Assembly (NCBI RefSeq): GCF_037325665.1
Contig: NC_090260.1
Span: 33,997,934-34,061,933, forward strand
Length of the DNA stretch: 64,000 nt
Source: Littorina saxatilis
Taxonomy: Eukaryota; Mollusca; Gastropoda; Littorinimorpha; Littorinidae
Reading direction: 5' to 3'
Part shown: positions 44,646-56,299 of the stretch, piece by piece
How the letters are laid out: each line of letters begins with the position of its first letter
How positions within the stretch are numbered: position 1 is the stretch's first letter
The notes under the pieces: model-generated
What the model saw: the letters and a program-made list of their open reading frames with translations, nothing else
Database searches by the model: none
Told to the model about the DNA's origin: nothing
Translations under genes and position numbers: made by a program

Positions 44646-47600
44646 TCATCATTGTCATTATCATCTCTCTCCCTCTATCTACCCCTCTTTCTCTCTCTCT
44701 CTCTCTCTCGCTCTCTCTCTCTGTGCATGCCGATGTGGCATGCAGTCACCTACTTTTGTTGTAATTACGTTTGCTCAAGCCATTGCACGATGTAAAAAGA
44801 AGTAAACCGTGTTTTTATTGTGGCACCTTGTTGTGACCCGTTTTGTGGAGCGTTAATATTTTTACGTGAGATTCACGTGCTCCTTGTTCAGTTGTTGTGA
44901 CCTGGTTTTGGTCGGAGTGTCACAAACTGCGTCGTTTAGTTCTAGAACACCGTGAGATTCACGTGATATTTTCCGTGTTTTGATTTTGAGGTGAGCCCTG
45001 CGAATCTGCGTTGCAAGTTTTAGAATACGTGTGACTCACGTGTTTTTAGCTTTGTGATGTCAGCTAGTTCCTTGGTCTTCTTTCTGTTAAATATACCGTT
45101 TTAAGTTTTGGGCATGCACGGAGTGCGTGATCGGTTACTGATTGGTTGTAAAATAGTAGTTTCACCCGATTCTGTCTTAGGAATGTTGTTGGTTGGTCAA
45201 TCCGGTGACCTTTGACTTTTGAATAACTATTCCATGTTAGGTTTTTGTTTCCATAAATACCGCTGCTTGACTCCTGTCTCGTCAGTCGATCTGAGGGTTT
45301 TAGGAAGCGTTTGGTTTTGATGTAAACGTATGAAGGTTATCAAGTGAACCAACGGAGTGTTTCTTATGTTTTAACGTCAACGTAATGTTCTTGGAGACAG
45401 TTGTTTCTCAAGTGTGAATCGTTTTGTGCCCTTCGTTTGTGAGGCAACACGTTTTTGGTACTGCTGGTCAACCCACACAGCGCATAAGGTAATTTTGTTG
45501 TTACTTGTTTGTGTTGTGTTTTGGTCGCCATTTTGTAATTACTTTGTGAGTTGTTTATGTATAACGTGAGTTGAAAGTCTGACTTGTTGTAGTGTTTCTT
45601 TATTGTGTGTTCAACTGTTCTAGTGTTGTGAACGTACAGCAATGATTTGTAGACGCTAGAAAGTCGCTAATGTTTATAATGATAACTTGTGTTTTCTGTG
45701 GTTAACGAAGTTCGAAGTGAAACGTTTTCTCCGACTTTTTCAGCCTTACGTTAAAAGAATTTAGGTAAAAGAAGCTTGCGGTCTGTGGTGATCGTTTGTA
45801 AACGGGCTTATTTCTTGTAACGTTATTGAGGGAAAGTGGATGAGTAAATATCTTGTTTGTGACTTTGATTAACGCAGGAACATTGTCGTTAGGAGACTTT
45901 TTGGTATGACACTGACAGTTTGCTTTGTATTCCTGGCCTGATGAGTCAACGTTTTGTATTTTTCTGAAAGTAGCCATTTTGGTTTTAAACGTATGTATGC
46001 TAAGTTTCTTGAGTATTCTTAGTGCTTATGGTATTGTTGAACGTACGGAACGTAATTCTTTATTGTTGTTGAACGTACAGAACGTAACTCTTTATTGTTG
46101 TTGAAGGACTAACCAACGAGTGTTTGGTAATTGTAACTTTCTTGTCTGTTTGTCTTCTCCTGTCTTGTGATTGTTTATTTTTCTTGTTTTTACTTCTCGT
46201 GTCTTGTTAATGCATTTGATACTTTTGCCATGTCTAATAATTTGTTTTCTTTTCTCTTTTTCTTTCTGTTCATAAGTTTTTTACCGCAATACGTGGTACT
46301 GTAACGATATATATACATTACTGATCCCTAGTGTCAGATGTAAAATAATAAACCAGTACTTTTGCGCGTTATCGCTTGTAACCTGTGTTTGTCATTTCGT
46401 ATGAACAATATGTAGTACCAGCCTCGCTCACGAAGGCGCGCACAGTAAAAAACTTTAGTTGCTGTCGCCCAGTAAAAAACTTAGCTTGCTGTCGCCCAGT
46501 AAAGAACTTTAGCTGAGGTAAAAGTCTTAGCTGCTGACGCCCAGTGAAAGAACTTTAGCTAAAGTAAAAAACTTAGCTGCTGACGCCCAGTAAAGAACTT
46601 TTGTTATTGACGCTCAATGAACGTAAACGTAGCTGTTGATAACCAGCAAAAGACTTTATTGTTACCTGTCACTGTGTTAGTGAACCATAGTTTGACATAG
46701 ATCAACTTGTCGGTTAGAGATCTTCCTACTCCGTATCCGGCGCATTTTTTGTGACTTTTGTGTATTATCCCAAACGACCCTCAGATCGATTCATTTTACT
46801 TTATAACCAGATAAACCATATGTATGTTTTAAGTGCTTTTGAATAAGCGAACATTGTAATGGAGAAGATTCCAGCAGATAAATCATTGGAAGCTTCAGGT
46901 TATGACATTAACGGCGATGAAGATGAACATTCTCAAAGGCCTAGGCGTGACATTAAGCCTACTGAAAAAGGTAGAGAGTACCAGATTGAGATCAAAACTA
47001 GAAACTTTGCAAGACAACGAACATTCTTGGAACGAGCAATCGGTGAGGTAGTAACAGAGCTTAACCAAGAAACTCCTAATCAAGAGTCGTTAACCAGTCA
47101 GAAACAAATTGTTTTGAGCATGTACAAGGATCTTGGTGACATAGAGAAAGGTCTTCGTAGTATTGGTAGCGGTGAAACCATTCAGGAAAGTTGGGATGAT
47201 GTTCAGAGAACAGTTCAGAACATTATGTTTGACATTGATCGAGCTCTTGACAGACAAACGACTAGCGTTCAGGTGGCTAAGGAGCCTACTTCCAGGCATA
47301 GCAGTGTTACACCTAGCGTTGGGTCATCCACCCACAAGTCAGCCAGTGGTAAGACTGCCAGCCATAAAGCAGCTAGCATTACGTCAGCCATCCACAAGTC
47401 AGCTAGCCACAAGTCAGGTAGCAGGAGATCAGGTAGCCAAGTAGCTTCTCGCGCCGAGTCTCTCCGCTCTAAAAGTGTTAGCTCTGAAGACACTAAATTG
47501 GCTCTTAAACTAGAGGCTGCTTCCCTGGCCATAAAAGTGGAAGGTGACGCAATAAAGGAAGCTCAGTTTAGTGAACTGGATCTCTTACAACAACAATATG

Positions 47601-50600
47601 CTGAGAGAACAGCAGCTAGGCAGACTGAGGAAGCTGAGAGAACTGCAGCTAGGCAGACTGAGGAAGCTGAGAGAACTGCAGCTAGGCAGACTGAGGAAGC
47701 TGAGAGAACAGCAGCTAGGCAGACTGAGGAAGCTGAGAGAAATGCAGCTAGGCTGATCGAAGAAACTGCTAGGCAGGCTAAGGAAGCTGAAAAAGACACA
47801 GCTAGGCAGGCTAAGGAAGCTGAGAGAATAGCAGCTAGACAGGCCGAGGACGCAGCTGAAGCAGCTCTTGAAGATATTAAACAGAAAAAGGCTTTGAGAC
47901 AAATTCAGTCCACCGAATTGAAAATTAGCTTAAGAGAACAACAAGCTATGTTACAAGTATTGGAACAAGGTGAATCCGTTCAGCAGGATCTCCCTGATCT
48001 ACCGTCAGTTGATTTGTTGAACACTAGGTTCCACCCTCGTCCTTTCGTTCCCTTGTACAGTCTTGTAGCCCCTCCTCTAAACAATGAACAAACAGCGATA
48101 GGAATAGGGACAGGTGCTGCCGTCATTGCTGACCAAGGAACACACCAGCCAGCCTTGGACGTCACGTCTGTTCCTGTCTGCCAAGCCGCCGTCATTGCTG
48201 ACCAAAGGACACACCAGCCAGCCATGGACTTCACGTCTGTTCCTGTCTGCCAAGCCGCCAGCACCCGTGACATCTCTACTGTCAACGCTGCTGTCACCAA
48301 CTTCGTCGCAGGAACCACAACGACTGAGCCACGACAGCACGCGTTACCTGTCGTGGACCTCGTCGTTGGAGTCAGCGCCTCTACAAGCGCCGCTACTACC
48401 AACAACGCCACCTACGAGGCGTACGGACCTCAACGTAGAGAGGATGTCAACGCCCCCCATCACGCCGGAACGAGCGCTCCTTTCATCCATCGGGAGCCCT
48501 CCACACCCAACTACACGACGGCTGCAACTACATCCTCCATGCGGCCTACAGCGCTGCTGACCACACTGCAGCACCCTCTCGGTGCATACACTGGTCAGCC
48601 GCCTCTGCACAACGTTGGACACTCAACGACAAGCGTCACAGGCTCTCGCCCGCCTGGTCTTGACCACACAGGCTGGTCTTATCACCTACCAGAGACAAGG
48701 GAAGGTGATGAGACGCAAGAACGACACACCTACTTCCCAGAAGAACGTCACCAACGCATGGACCACAGACGTTTTCAAGTTACCCCACCCTGTTTCCCCT
48801 ATGATACCCACCTACATCCCAAACCAGAGCCTTTCGTGCCCACATTCCTGGACCCACATCAGACCACCCCCAAAGTTATCTGGGGAAACGAAAACGCAAG
48901 GCCCCCTGCGTACATGAACTTTGACAAGGAATGTCATGCAGATCGTCCATTTGCCTCCTACCCCCCGTCTGCGTACTACCAACGTCCACTTGCTACTCCT
49001 GCCAAGCAGGACACTCCTATGGACTCTCTCGCCAAAACCCTATCAGACGCTCTGATGATCAACCGCTTGCCGATGCAGGAGCCGTGCATTTTTGTTGGTG
49101 ACCCTCTCCAATATCCAATTTGGAGGTCGTCGTTTTCGTTCCTCATCGAGAGACAAAACATAACCAGCAGTGAGAAGTTATTGTATCTGCAACGGTACAT
49201 CGGAGGTCAAGCAAAGGAGGCCGTGACCGGCTTCTTTCTGCTAAGAGAAGGTGATGCCTACGAGAGAGCCATGGAAGTGCTGGAAAATCGGTTCGGCAAC
49301 TCATACGTCGTTTCGCAAGCTTTCCGGACCAAGCTGGACGAATGGACCCCAGTCAAAAGCAAGGATCCCAAGGGACTCAGAAGTCTGGCCGATTTCTTGC
49401 AGCAATGTTCCGTTGCTGCCCAGGAAGTTGGTGGACTGAGCATCCTGGATGATGCCCAGTACCTACGGAAGATCGTCGGAAAGCTCCCAGACTGGATGAG
49501 TCACAGATGGTCTAGAACAGTTGCTCGAACCAAGGTTGAAAAGAAGAGGTATCCTCTGTTCCATGAACTCGTGTCGTTCGTTACTCTCGAAGCAGACATT
49601 TCTAACGACCCTGTTTTCGGCTTGACAAGTGCATCGGGGACACCAAGAAAGTTCACAACGAACCTGTCAACCCTGACAGAGGATGTCACCGCATGTCTGC
49701 ACTGTCAACTTCCGGACCATGACGCTGGGACATGTAAGGAACTCATAGAGAAGCCTCTGGTTGAGATACGAGATTTTCTGTTCAAGAACCGTATCTGCTA
49801 CGGATGTCTCAGAAGTAAGGATCACCAGAGCCGTCAATGTATGCAGAAACAGACGTGCAAGAAGTGCAAGAAGGCTCATCCCACTTGTCTTCATGATGAC
49901 AATTTCAAGTATCAGAACAGTATGAGTGAAAACAAAGGGGCGAGTGAACACAAGAACAATTACCGTACCTCTGCTGCTGACGTTCGAGAGCCACTGTCAT
50001 CGTCGACCCCTACGGTGTCTGCTCTTAAGGCCAGCGAGGAAAACAGCATCGGTTTCACGTCTATGATCGTTCCCGTTCTCGTTTCCAGTGACTCTAACCC
50101 CAACGTAGAGGTGCTGACGTACGCACTACTGGACACTATGTCCAACGCCACTTTTGTAGTGCAGTCAGTGGCTGAAGAAGTTAAAGCCAAATCGCAGCCG
50201 ACTACACTCAGGGTCTCCACACTGACTGAGGACAATGCTGTGGTCTCCGGCAGGAAGTACTCTGGATTGCGTGTCCGCTCTCCTACCTCCAGTGAGTTTG
50301 TCAGGCTCCCTTCTGCCATCTCACGACCTTATCTGACCGTTGACCCCACTCATATCCCCACCTCAGAGACTGTCAAAGCTTACCCACATCTCCAACACCT
50401 GTCTCCAAAACTGCCCCCCTTGTACCCTGACTGTGAAGCAGGCCTCATCGGCTACGACTGCGCTGAAGCCCTCATGCCCCTAAACGTTGTCCAAGGACTG
50501 CCATTTGCAGTAGAGACTAAGTTAGGTTGGAGCATCGTCGGCAAGGCACCGCATTCCGTCGCCTTTGATGGCATAGCCTCGTCCATGCGCGTCATCGTCA

Positions 50601-53600
50601 AGCCAGGATCGAGGGAAGAAGAACGTGTAGCTCACGTCTACAAGGTACAGGTGGACGAAGTCTCGTGTACTGACCCATTACATGTTATGGAAAGAGACTT
50701 TGCAAGTGACTCAGGATCCATGTCCCAGGACGATGTAAAGTTCATGAAGATCGTGAAGGAAAACGTAAAGATCAACGAAGCTGGTCACTACGAGATGCCC
50801 TTACCATTTCGACCAGAGAAACCGTCCCTCCCTGACAACAGAGGTGCCACAGTCAAACGTCTGATGGGCCTGAAACGCCAGAAAAAGCATGAGTACCGTG
50901 ATGACTGCGTCAAGTTCATGACATTAATCTTGTACGGGCTGATCGTGATGTGTTTTGCCTCTAGGGCAATCCACATTGAAACCCTGAATGACATGTCAAG
51001 TGATTCCTTCAACGCCCTACGCATTGTTGTCTCCATGCGAGGAAACATATCACGCATTTGGTGTGACAAAGGAACGAACTTTGTAGGTGCATGCAATGAG
51101 TTCAAACTGGCATGGAAGGAGATGGACTCTGAACGACTGACATCAAAGATGCTGGAAAGCAAATGTGAGTTCAAGTTCAACCCCCCTGCAGCTAGTCACA
51201 TGGGTGGCGTTTGGGAGCGTCAGATCCGAACGGTACGCAGCATCCTGAATGGTCTTCTCAGAAGATCAGGCCAGCGTCTCACTACTTCATCACTTCGTAC
51301 GTTCCTATACGAGGTGATGGCCATCGTGAACAGTCGACCACTGTCTGTCGAGTCATTGGAATCGGCAGATGGACCACGCCCTTTGACCCCCAACCACGTC
51401 CTCACCATGAAGTCAGGTGCCATCCTTCCGCCCCCTGGTGTGTTTGAAGATCCAGACCTGTACGCCAGGAAACGTTGGCGCTGTGTCCAGCGGATGGCAG
51501 ACGAATTCTGGCTGCTATGGAAGAGCCAGTACCTTTCACTTTTGCAGAAACGTCGTGTCTGGCAACGTCCCCAGGCAAACGTACAGGTGGGAGATGTTGT
51601 TGTCTTGCATGACCAGAACTTGTGCAGATCAGAGTGGTGCATGGCTCGTGTAGTCGAAGTGATGCCGGGATCTGATGGACTGGTCAGACGAGTGAAAGTG
51701 CATGTTGGAACAAAGGCTCTAGACAATCACGGCCGTCCCACTGGTGATAGTCGCATATTAGAGCGACCTATTCACAAAATGACTGTGTTAGTAGATCGTG
51801 AAAATCACAAAGACAAAGCTGTGTAAGCGAACTGAAAGAACATTGAACTTTGGAGTGTGTTTCCAATTTGACAGTTGTAGATTGTTGCAGTTTGTTTTTA
51901 TACCAGATGATGTAACAGACATTTATGGTTTAAGTGGTGCGTTTTTTTTTTATGCCGTCGAGTAAATGACTAACGGCATTTAGTTGAAACGTGATGTGTT
52001 GAAACCCTGAAAGTGATTGAACCATAATATTGTTGTGTAAATGTTTTGCAACACAATGATTTTGAGTTCTAAATTTGAAATGTCTAAATCTGCGTCGTTA
52101 TTCTTTTGATATAAGGAATATGTTTGTACAAAGGTTTTTGAAGTAAATTATATTAATATAATTTCCGGTGGGAGTGTGCATGCCGATGTGGCATGCAGTC
52201 ACCTACTTTTGTTGTAATTACGTTTGCTCAAGCCATTGCACGATGTAAAAAGAAGTAAACCGTGTTTTTATTGTGGCACCTTGTTGTGACCCGTTTTGTG
52301 GAGCGTTAATATTTTTACGTGAGATTCACGTGCTCCTTGTTCAGTTGTTGTGACCTGGTTTTGGTCGGAGTGTCACAAACTGCGTCGTTTAGTTCTAGAA
52401 CACCGTGAGATTCACGTGATATTTTCCGTGTTTTGATTTTGAGGTGAGCCCTGCGAATCTGCGTTGCAAGTTTTAGAATACGTGTGACTCACGTGTTTTT
52501 AGCTTTGTGATGTCAGCTAGTTCCTTGGTCTTCTTTCTGTTAAATATACCGTTTTAAGTTTTGGGCATGCACGGAGTGCGTGATCGGTTACTGATTGGTT
52601 GTAAAATAGTAGTTTCACCCGATTCTGTCTTAGGAATGTTGTTGGTTGGTCAATCCGGTGACCTTTGACTTTTGAATAACTATTCCATGTTAGGTTTTTG
52701 TTTCCATAAATACCGCTGCTTGACTCCTGTCTCGTCAGTCGATCTGAGGGTTTTAGGAAGCGTTTGGTTTTGATGTAAACGTATGAAGGTTATCAAGTGA
52801 ACCAACGGAGTGTTTCTTATGTTTTAACGTCAACGTAATGTTCTTGGAGACAGTTGTTTCTCAAGTGTGAATCGTTTTGTGCCCTTCGTTTGTGAGGCAA
52901 CACGTTTTTGGTACTGCTGGTCAACCCACACAGCGCATAAGGTAATTTTGTTGTTACTTGTTTGTGTTGTGTTTTGGTCGCCATTTTGTAATTACTTTGT
53001 GAGTTGTTTATGTATAACGTGAGTTGAAAGTCTGACTTGTTGTAGTGTTTCTTTATTGTGTGTTCAACTGTTCTAGTGTTGTGAACGTACAGCAATGTTT
53101 TGTAGACGCTAGAAAGTCGCTAATGTTTATAATGATAACTTGTGTTTTCTGTGGTTAACGAAGTTCGAAGTGAAACGTTTTCTCCGACTTTTTCAGCCTT
53201 ACGTTAAAAGAATTTAGGTAAAAGAAGCTTGCGGTCTGTGGTGATCGTTTGTAAACGGGCTTATTTCTTGTAACGTTATTGAGGGAAAGTGGATGAGTAA
53301 ATATCTTGTTTGTGACTTTGATTAACGCAGGAACATTGTCGTTAGGAGACTTTTTGGTATGACACTGACAGTTTGCTTTGTATTCCTGGCCTGATGAGTC
53401 AACGTTTTGTATTTTTCTGAAAGTAGCCATTTTGGTTTTAAACGTATGTATGCTAAGTTTCTTGAGTATTCTTAGTGCTTATGGTATTGTTGAACGTACG
53501 GAACGTAATTCTTTATTGTTGTTGAACGTACAGAACGTAACTCTTTATTGTTGTTGAAGGACTAACCAACGAGTGTTTGGTAATTGTAACTTTCTTGTCT

Positions 53601-53895
53601 GTTTGTCTTCTCCTGTCTTGTGATTGTTTATTTTTCTTGTTTTTACTTCTCGTGTCTTGTTAATGCATTTGATACTTTTGCCATGTCTAATAATTTGTTT
53701 TCTTTTCTCTTTTTCTTTCTGTTCATAAGTTTTTTACCGCAATACGTGGTACTGTAACGATATATATACATTACTGATCCCTAGTGTCAGATGTAAAATA
53801 ATAAACCAGTACTTTTGCGCGTTATCGCTTGTAACCTGTGTTTGTCATTTCGTATGAACAATATGTAGTACCAGCCTCGCTCACGAAGGCGCGCA

Positions 53896-53979
<84 letters not shown>

Positions 53980-54136
53980 CCCTCACACAACACACACACA
54001 CACACAAGCTGCGCGCGCGCACACACACACACACACACAAAACACACACTGCAGTCTATATGGTAACTTACCTGAAATTGTAGCCTGTCATAGATCTAAG
54101 TGGAGACAGCAAACGGTAAGAGCAACAGGTTCTCAT
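43870..54136 (-). CDS. Candidate three-exon gene of unknown function (111 residues)
   Basis: Not recognised. Three minus-strand segments bounded by good splice signals join in one frame from ATG to stop: 54136-54072 (ATG preceded by an in-frame TAA, donor GTAAGT), 44502-44339 (acceptor after a strong pyrimidine tract, donor GTAGGT) and 43976-43870 (acceptor after TTTGTTTC, ends TGA). The product is polar and Ser/Thr-rich in the middle and ends with KKQIVYLANEAGVQRR and a short hydrophobic tail. No domain is visible. Its first intron would contain the whole BEL/Pao element. The middle exon has a second open frame (AWNSKQVQQFTGQ...), so the frame choice rests only on the joins agreeing. It also lies between the inverted repeats at 42.25 and 55.12 kb, so it could belong to a mobile element. 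Chance agreement is quite possible. Confidence 0.22.
44114..44230 (+). repeat. (GT)n tract
   Basis: About 117 bases of GT repeat. Confidence 0.9.
44587..44721 (+). repeat. (ATC)n then (CT)n, insertion site of the BEL/Pao element
   Basis: ATC repeat 44591-44642, then CT-rich sequence to the LTR. The CT repeat continues past the other LTR at 53898-53930, followed by (CA)n to 54046. Confidence 0.85.
44722..46444 (+). repeat. 5' LTR of the BEL/Pao element
   Basis: 1723 bases, TG...CA ends, same length as the right copy. It contains AATAAA near its 3' part as expected of an LTR. Confidence 0.92.
46445..46680 (+). repeat. Degenerate tandem repeat in the BEL/Pao leader
   Basis: Directly after the 5' LTR a 45-55-base unit recurs about five times, recognisable by GACGCCCAGTAAAGAACTTT-like words. 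A primer-binding site is expected here but was not pinned down. Confidence 0.6.
46859..51826 (+). CDS. BEL/Pao polyprotein-like frame (fossil)
   Basis: A frame of 1655 codons inside the element. The N-terminal part is gag-like, with a charged coiled coil made of short ERTAARQTEEA repeats (about residues 245-300) and a Pro/Thr-rich stretch. Residues around 745-930 look like the DUF1759 gag region (GDPLQYPIW). Cys/His knuckles follow near 955-1020. An aspartic-protease-like segment (ALLDTMSNATF) lies near 1090. The C-terminal part has an integrase core (RAIHIETL, WCDKGTNFVGA) and a DUF5641-like tail (VQVGDVVVLHDQN). Family order is kept but not all parts are recognised. Treated as a fossil. Confidence 0.85.
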   Translation: MEKIPADKSLEASGYDINGDEDEHSQRPRRDIKPTEKGREYQIEIKTRNFARQRTFLERAIGEVVTELNQETPNQESLTSQKQIVLSMYKDLGDIEKGLRSIGSGETIQESWDDVQRTVQNIMFDIDRALDRQTTSVQVAKEPTSRHSSVTPSVGSSTHKSASGKTASHKAASITSAIHKSASHKSGSRRSGSQVASRAESLRSKSVSSEDTKLALKLEAASLAIKVEGDAIKEAQFSELDLLQQQYAERTAARQTEEAERTAARQTEEAERTAARQTEEAERTAARQTEEAERNAARLIEETARQAKEAEKDTARQAKEAERIAARQAEDAAEAALEDIKQKKALRQIQSTELKISLREQQAMLQVLEQGESVQQDLPDLPSVDLLNTRFHPRPFVPLYSLVAPPLNNEQTAIGIGTGAAVIADQGTHQPALDVTSVPVCQAAVIADQRTHQPAMDFTSVPVCQAASTRDISTVNAAVTNFVAGTTTTEPRQHALPVVDLVVGVSASTSAATTNNATYEAYGPQRREDVNAPHHAGTSAPFIHREPSTPNYTTAATTSSMRPTALLTTLQHPLGAYTGQPPLHNVGHSTTSVTGSRPPGLDHTGWSYHLPETREGDETQERHTYFPEERHQRMDHRRFQVTPPCFPYDTHLHPKPEPFVPTFLDPHQTTPKVIWGNENARPPAYMNFDKECHADRPFASYPPSAYYQRPLATPAKQDTPMDSLAKTLSDALMINRLPMQEPCIFVGDPLQYPIWRSSFSFLIERQNITSSEKLLYLQRYIGGQAKEAVTGFFLLREGDAYERAMEVLENRFGNSYVVSQAFRTKLDEWTPVKSKDPKGLRSLADFLQQCSVAAQEVGGLSILDDAQYLRKIVGKLPDWMSHRWSRTVARTKVEKKRYPLFHELVSFVTLEADISNDPVFGLTSASGTPRKFTTNLSTLTEDVTACLHCQLPDHDAGTCKELIEKPLVEIRDFLFKNRICYGCLRSKDHQSRQCMQKQTCKKCKKAHPTCLHDDNFKYQNSMSENKGASEHKNNYRTSAADVREPLSSSTPTVSALKASEENSIGFTSMIVPVLVSSDSNPNVEVLTYALLDTMSNATFVVQSVAEEVKAKSQPTTLRVSTLTEDNAVVSGRKYSGLRVRSPTSSEFVRLPSAISRPYLTVDPTHIPTSETVKAYPHLQHLSPKLPPLYPDCEAGLIGYDCAEALMPLNVVQGLPFAVETKLGWSIVGKAPHSVAFDGIASSMRVIVKPGSREEERVAHVYKVQVDEVSCTDPLHVMERDFASDSGSMSQDDVKFMKIVKENVKINEAGHYEMPLPFRPEKPSLPDNRGATVKRLMGLKRQKKHEYRDDCVKFMTLILYGLIVMCFASRAIHIETLNDMSSDSFNALRIVVSMRGNISRIWCDKGTNFVGACNEFKLAWKEMDSERLTSKMLESKCEFKFNPPAASHMGGVWERQIRTVRSILNGLLRRSGQRLTTSSLRTFLYEVMAIVNSRPLSVESLESADGPRPLTPNHVLTMKSGAILPPPGVFEDPDLYARKRWRCVQRMADEFWLLWKSQYLSLLQKRRVWQRPQANVQVGDVVVLHDQNLCRSEWCMARVVEVMPGSDGLVRRVKVHVGTKALDNHGRPTGDSRILERPIHKMTVLVDRENHKDKAV
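52175..53897 (+). repeat. 3' LTR of the BEL/Pao element
   Basis: Near-identical to 44722-46444. It is preceded by a short purine run (GGTGGGAG, about 52167-52174) compatible with a polypurine tract and followed directly by (CT)n. Confidence 0.92.
53898..54048 (+). repeat. (CT)n and (CA)n tract
   Basis: Continuation of the repeat interrupted by the retrotransposon, with a (GC)n patch at 54011-54020. Confidence 0.9.
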
Positions 54137-54139
54137 TTA

Positions 54140-55800
54140 CGATGTCCGGGCATTCAAACGATCAGGAAGAGGAAGACCTTGCTTCGCAATAGGCCTATGC
54201 TCTTGGAGAACTCTTTAACCGATTAGTAGTGTGCGTTGTCATCATGAACGTTTACAACACCATCGTGATCAAAGTAGATCTGCTTCGACTTCGGAGTCAC
54301 AAAATAATGTCCGGGCGAAGTGCAACAAAATAATTCTGAATTAACAGCATTGACCTCGTCAACAAAATCGTTGTCTTATCCCAAAGCGACTTCTGTCAGC
54401 AGAACATTCCGTGTTCAACTGAGAAGACTGACTTGCCCTTCCACTATCAGAATTCACAGCTGCAAAGAACAGAATGCCCCAGTCAGTAACCACTGATCTA
54501 AATATCAGTAACTTTAGCAAGGGAAGCAACTAAAGATGTAAACGGGGAGTAACTGTTCTTCATCGGGCAACTGCGTTTGTCGTCTGCTTTTTCGTACAGT
54601 GCTACGGTCGCGTGAAAGTCAGATCTACCTGAACTATGCGTATAGATCCGTCTAGTGAAATGTAGCTGTGTGATGATTTGGCTACATCACTTTGCTGAAT
54701 GTGCTTCCAGATGAAAGTTTATATTAAGCTTACTGTCAAACATTAAAAAAAAAAGTAGGTAAGTTGTTTTAACTTGACCAAAACTAGCGACGAAAAAATG
54801 TTTTTCGAAGCACAACAAAACACTCTGTCGCCATTTTCGGCATCATCGCAGTCAACTTGTCATCGGTTCGATGTGTTTTTCCTAAGGAGGAATGAACCTA
54901 AACATTTTTAGAAGTTTGTAATGTTGATCCCAAGACTATTTTCCATTACTTTAAATTGCTGTTCATTGTACTATCGCTGATAATTCATTGAACATTTTAG
55001 AAATTCAACTTGAAGTGGACATCAGTCAGCACAGCAAAGTTTGTTTACATTTTGCTCTAACTTTGACCCCGCGTTTCTCCAATCAGAGGCTTAGATCAAC
55101 AGGGTCCCTTTTCGCAGAAATGGCCACATTTTTATTCTTAGTCACATAACATAATGACTTCAATATGAAAAACATTCTTCAAAATGTATGTTCAGAATAT
55201 ATTTACACAGATGTACAAAACACCCCTTAGATATGTATGAAGATTCATCAACAAATCTGACACAGATTTTGTTTTTAAAATAGGACACACTGCCACTTTC
55301 TAGCACTATGAGTTCACGTACACTGTGATAAGGGTTAATTTATCAGTGTACTGCACAAATCAGTGACAATGTCTGTGGCACGCATGATTCTATCATGGTT
55401 AATTCTCAGCAGAGTTGAGTGACCTTGACATTCCTTATCTCTCAAGTGTCAACCAGTTTACAATTCACATGCAAATCTCATGTCACCAAATGCATACATA
55501 AGGTTTATCTAAATATATATCACAGTCACAAAGCCCATAGATGACGAATTCCAAAAATAACTGTCAAATTTAGGTATATGCGCCGTGGAGAGTTGCTTTT
55601 CCTTGGAAAAAAGAGGTCAAACAATCCAATGTGACAAGGTCAATCATTATCAAGTGGCGTGTCTTCCACATGCTCGCTGGCAACATGTAGAAACATGCCG
55701 CTTGCTAGCGATTGGCATACAGAGTTTGTTTACCAACTTTTGTTCAACAAATGAGATGGACTGAAAACGAACACTCTTCTATCATACGCAAAGAAACAAC
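54140..55800. other. Intergenic, no firm gene
   Basis: Nothing beyond the right arm of the inverted pair (55103-55128) and possible upstream sequence of the weak 111-codon candidate. Confidence 0.45.
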
Positions 55801-55802
55801 AC

Positions 55803-56155
55803 TTCTTCTTCTTCTTCTGCGTTCGTGGGCTGAAACTCCCACGTACACTCGTGATTTTTGCACGAATGGAATTTTACGTGTATGATCGTTTTTTACCCCG
55901 CCATTTAGGCAGCCATATGCCGTTTTCGGAGGAAGCATGCTGGGTATTTTCGTGTTTCTATAACCCACCGAACTCTGACATGGATTACAGGATCTTTTTT
56001 GTGCGCACTTGGTCTTGTGCTTGCGTGTACACACGGGGGTGTTCGGACACCGAGGAGAGTCTGCACACAAAGTTGACTCTGAGAAAGAAATCACGCTGAC
56101 AGCGGCCAACTGGATACAAATCCAGCGGGCTACCGACTGAGCTACATCCCCGCCA
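55803..56155 (-). mobile_element. tRNA-derived SINE, type B head
   Basis: Closely matches 13694-14080 including the head, lacking only a short stretch near the head-body junction. Confidence 0.75.
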
Positions 56156-56299
56156 AACAACACAATATGTGGATGTTAATTACTGCAGACCATGAACACA
56201 GAAGAAGAAGACGGAGAAGACGAAGAAGGAAGCTACAGACAATGCATAACCAGGAATCATAAGTAAAGAAACAAGTTTAACAGAACACAGAATTTGTAC

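Larger units (their letters stand above)
44722..53897 (+). mobile_element. BEL/Pao LTR retrotransposon, young, judged broken
   Basis: Two 1723-base direct repeats (44722-46444 and 52175-53897), starting TGTGCATGCC and ending GCGCACA, bound the element. Reading them side by side I found one mismatch, so the insertion is recent. It sits inside a CT repeat, so CTCTC on both sides is compatible with a 5-base target duplication but not informative. The single long frame between the repeats holds gag-like, protease-like, integrase-like and DUF5641-like parts in BEL/Pao order. Not every part of a full polyprotein could be recognised, so I read it as a non-autonomous fossil with about one major break. 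Confidence 0.9.

Noticed and set aside
45364-45977. Minus-strand frames of about 91 codons present twice (also 52817-53430)
   Set aside because: They lie in the two LTRs of the retrotransposon and are identical because the LTRs are.
50938-51500. A host gene for an integrase-domain protein
   Set aside because: It lies between near-identical LTRs and is part of the retrotransposon frame.
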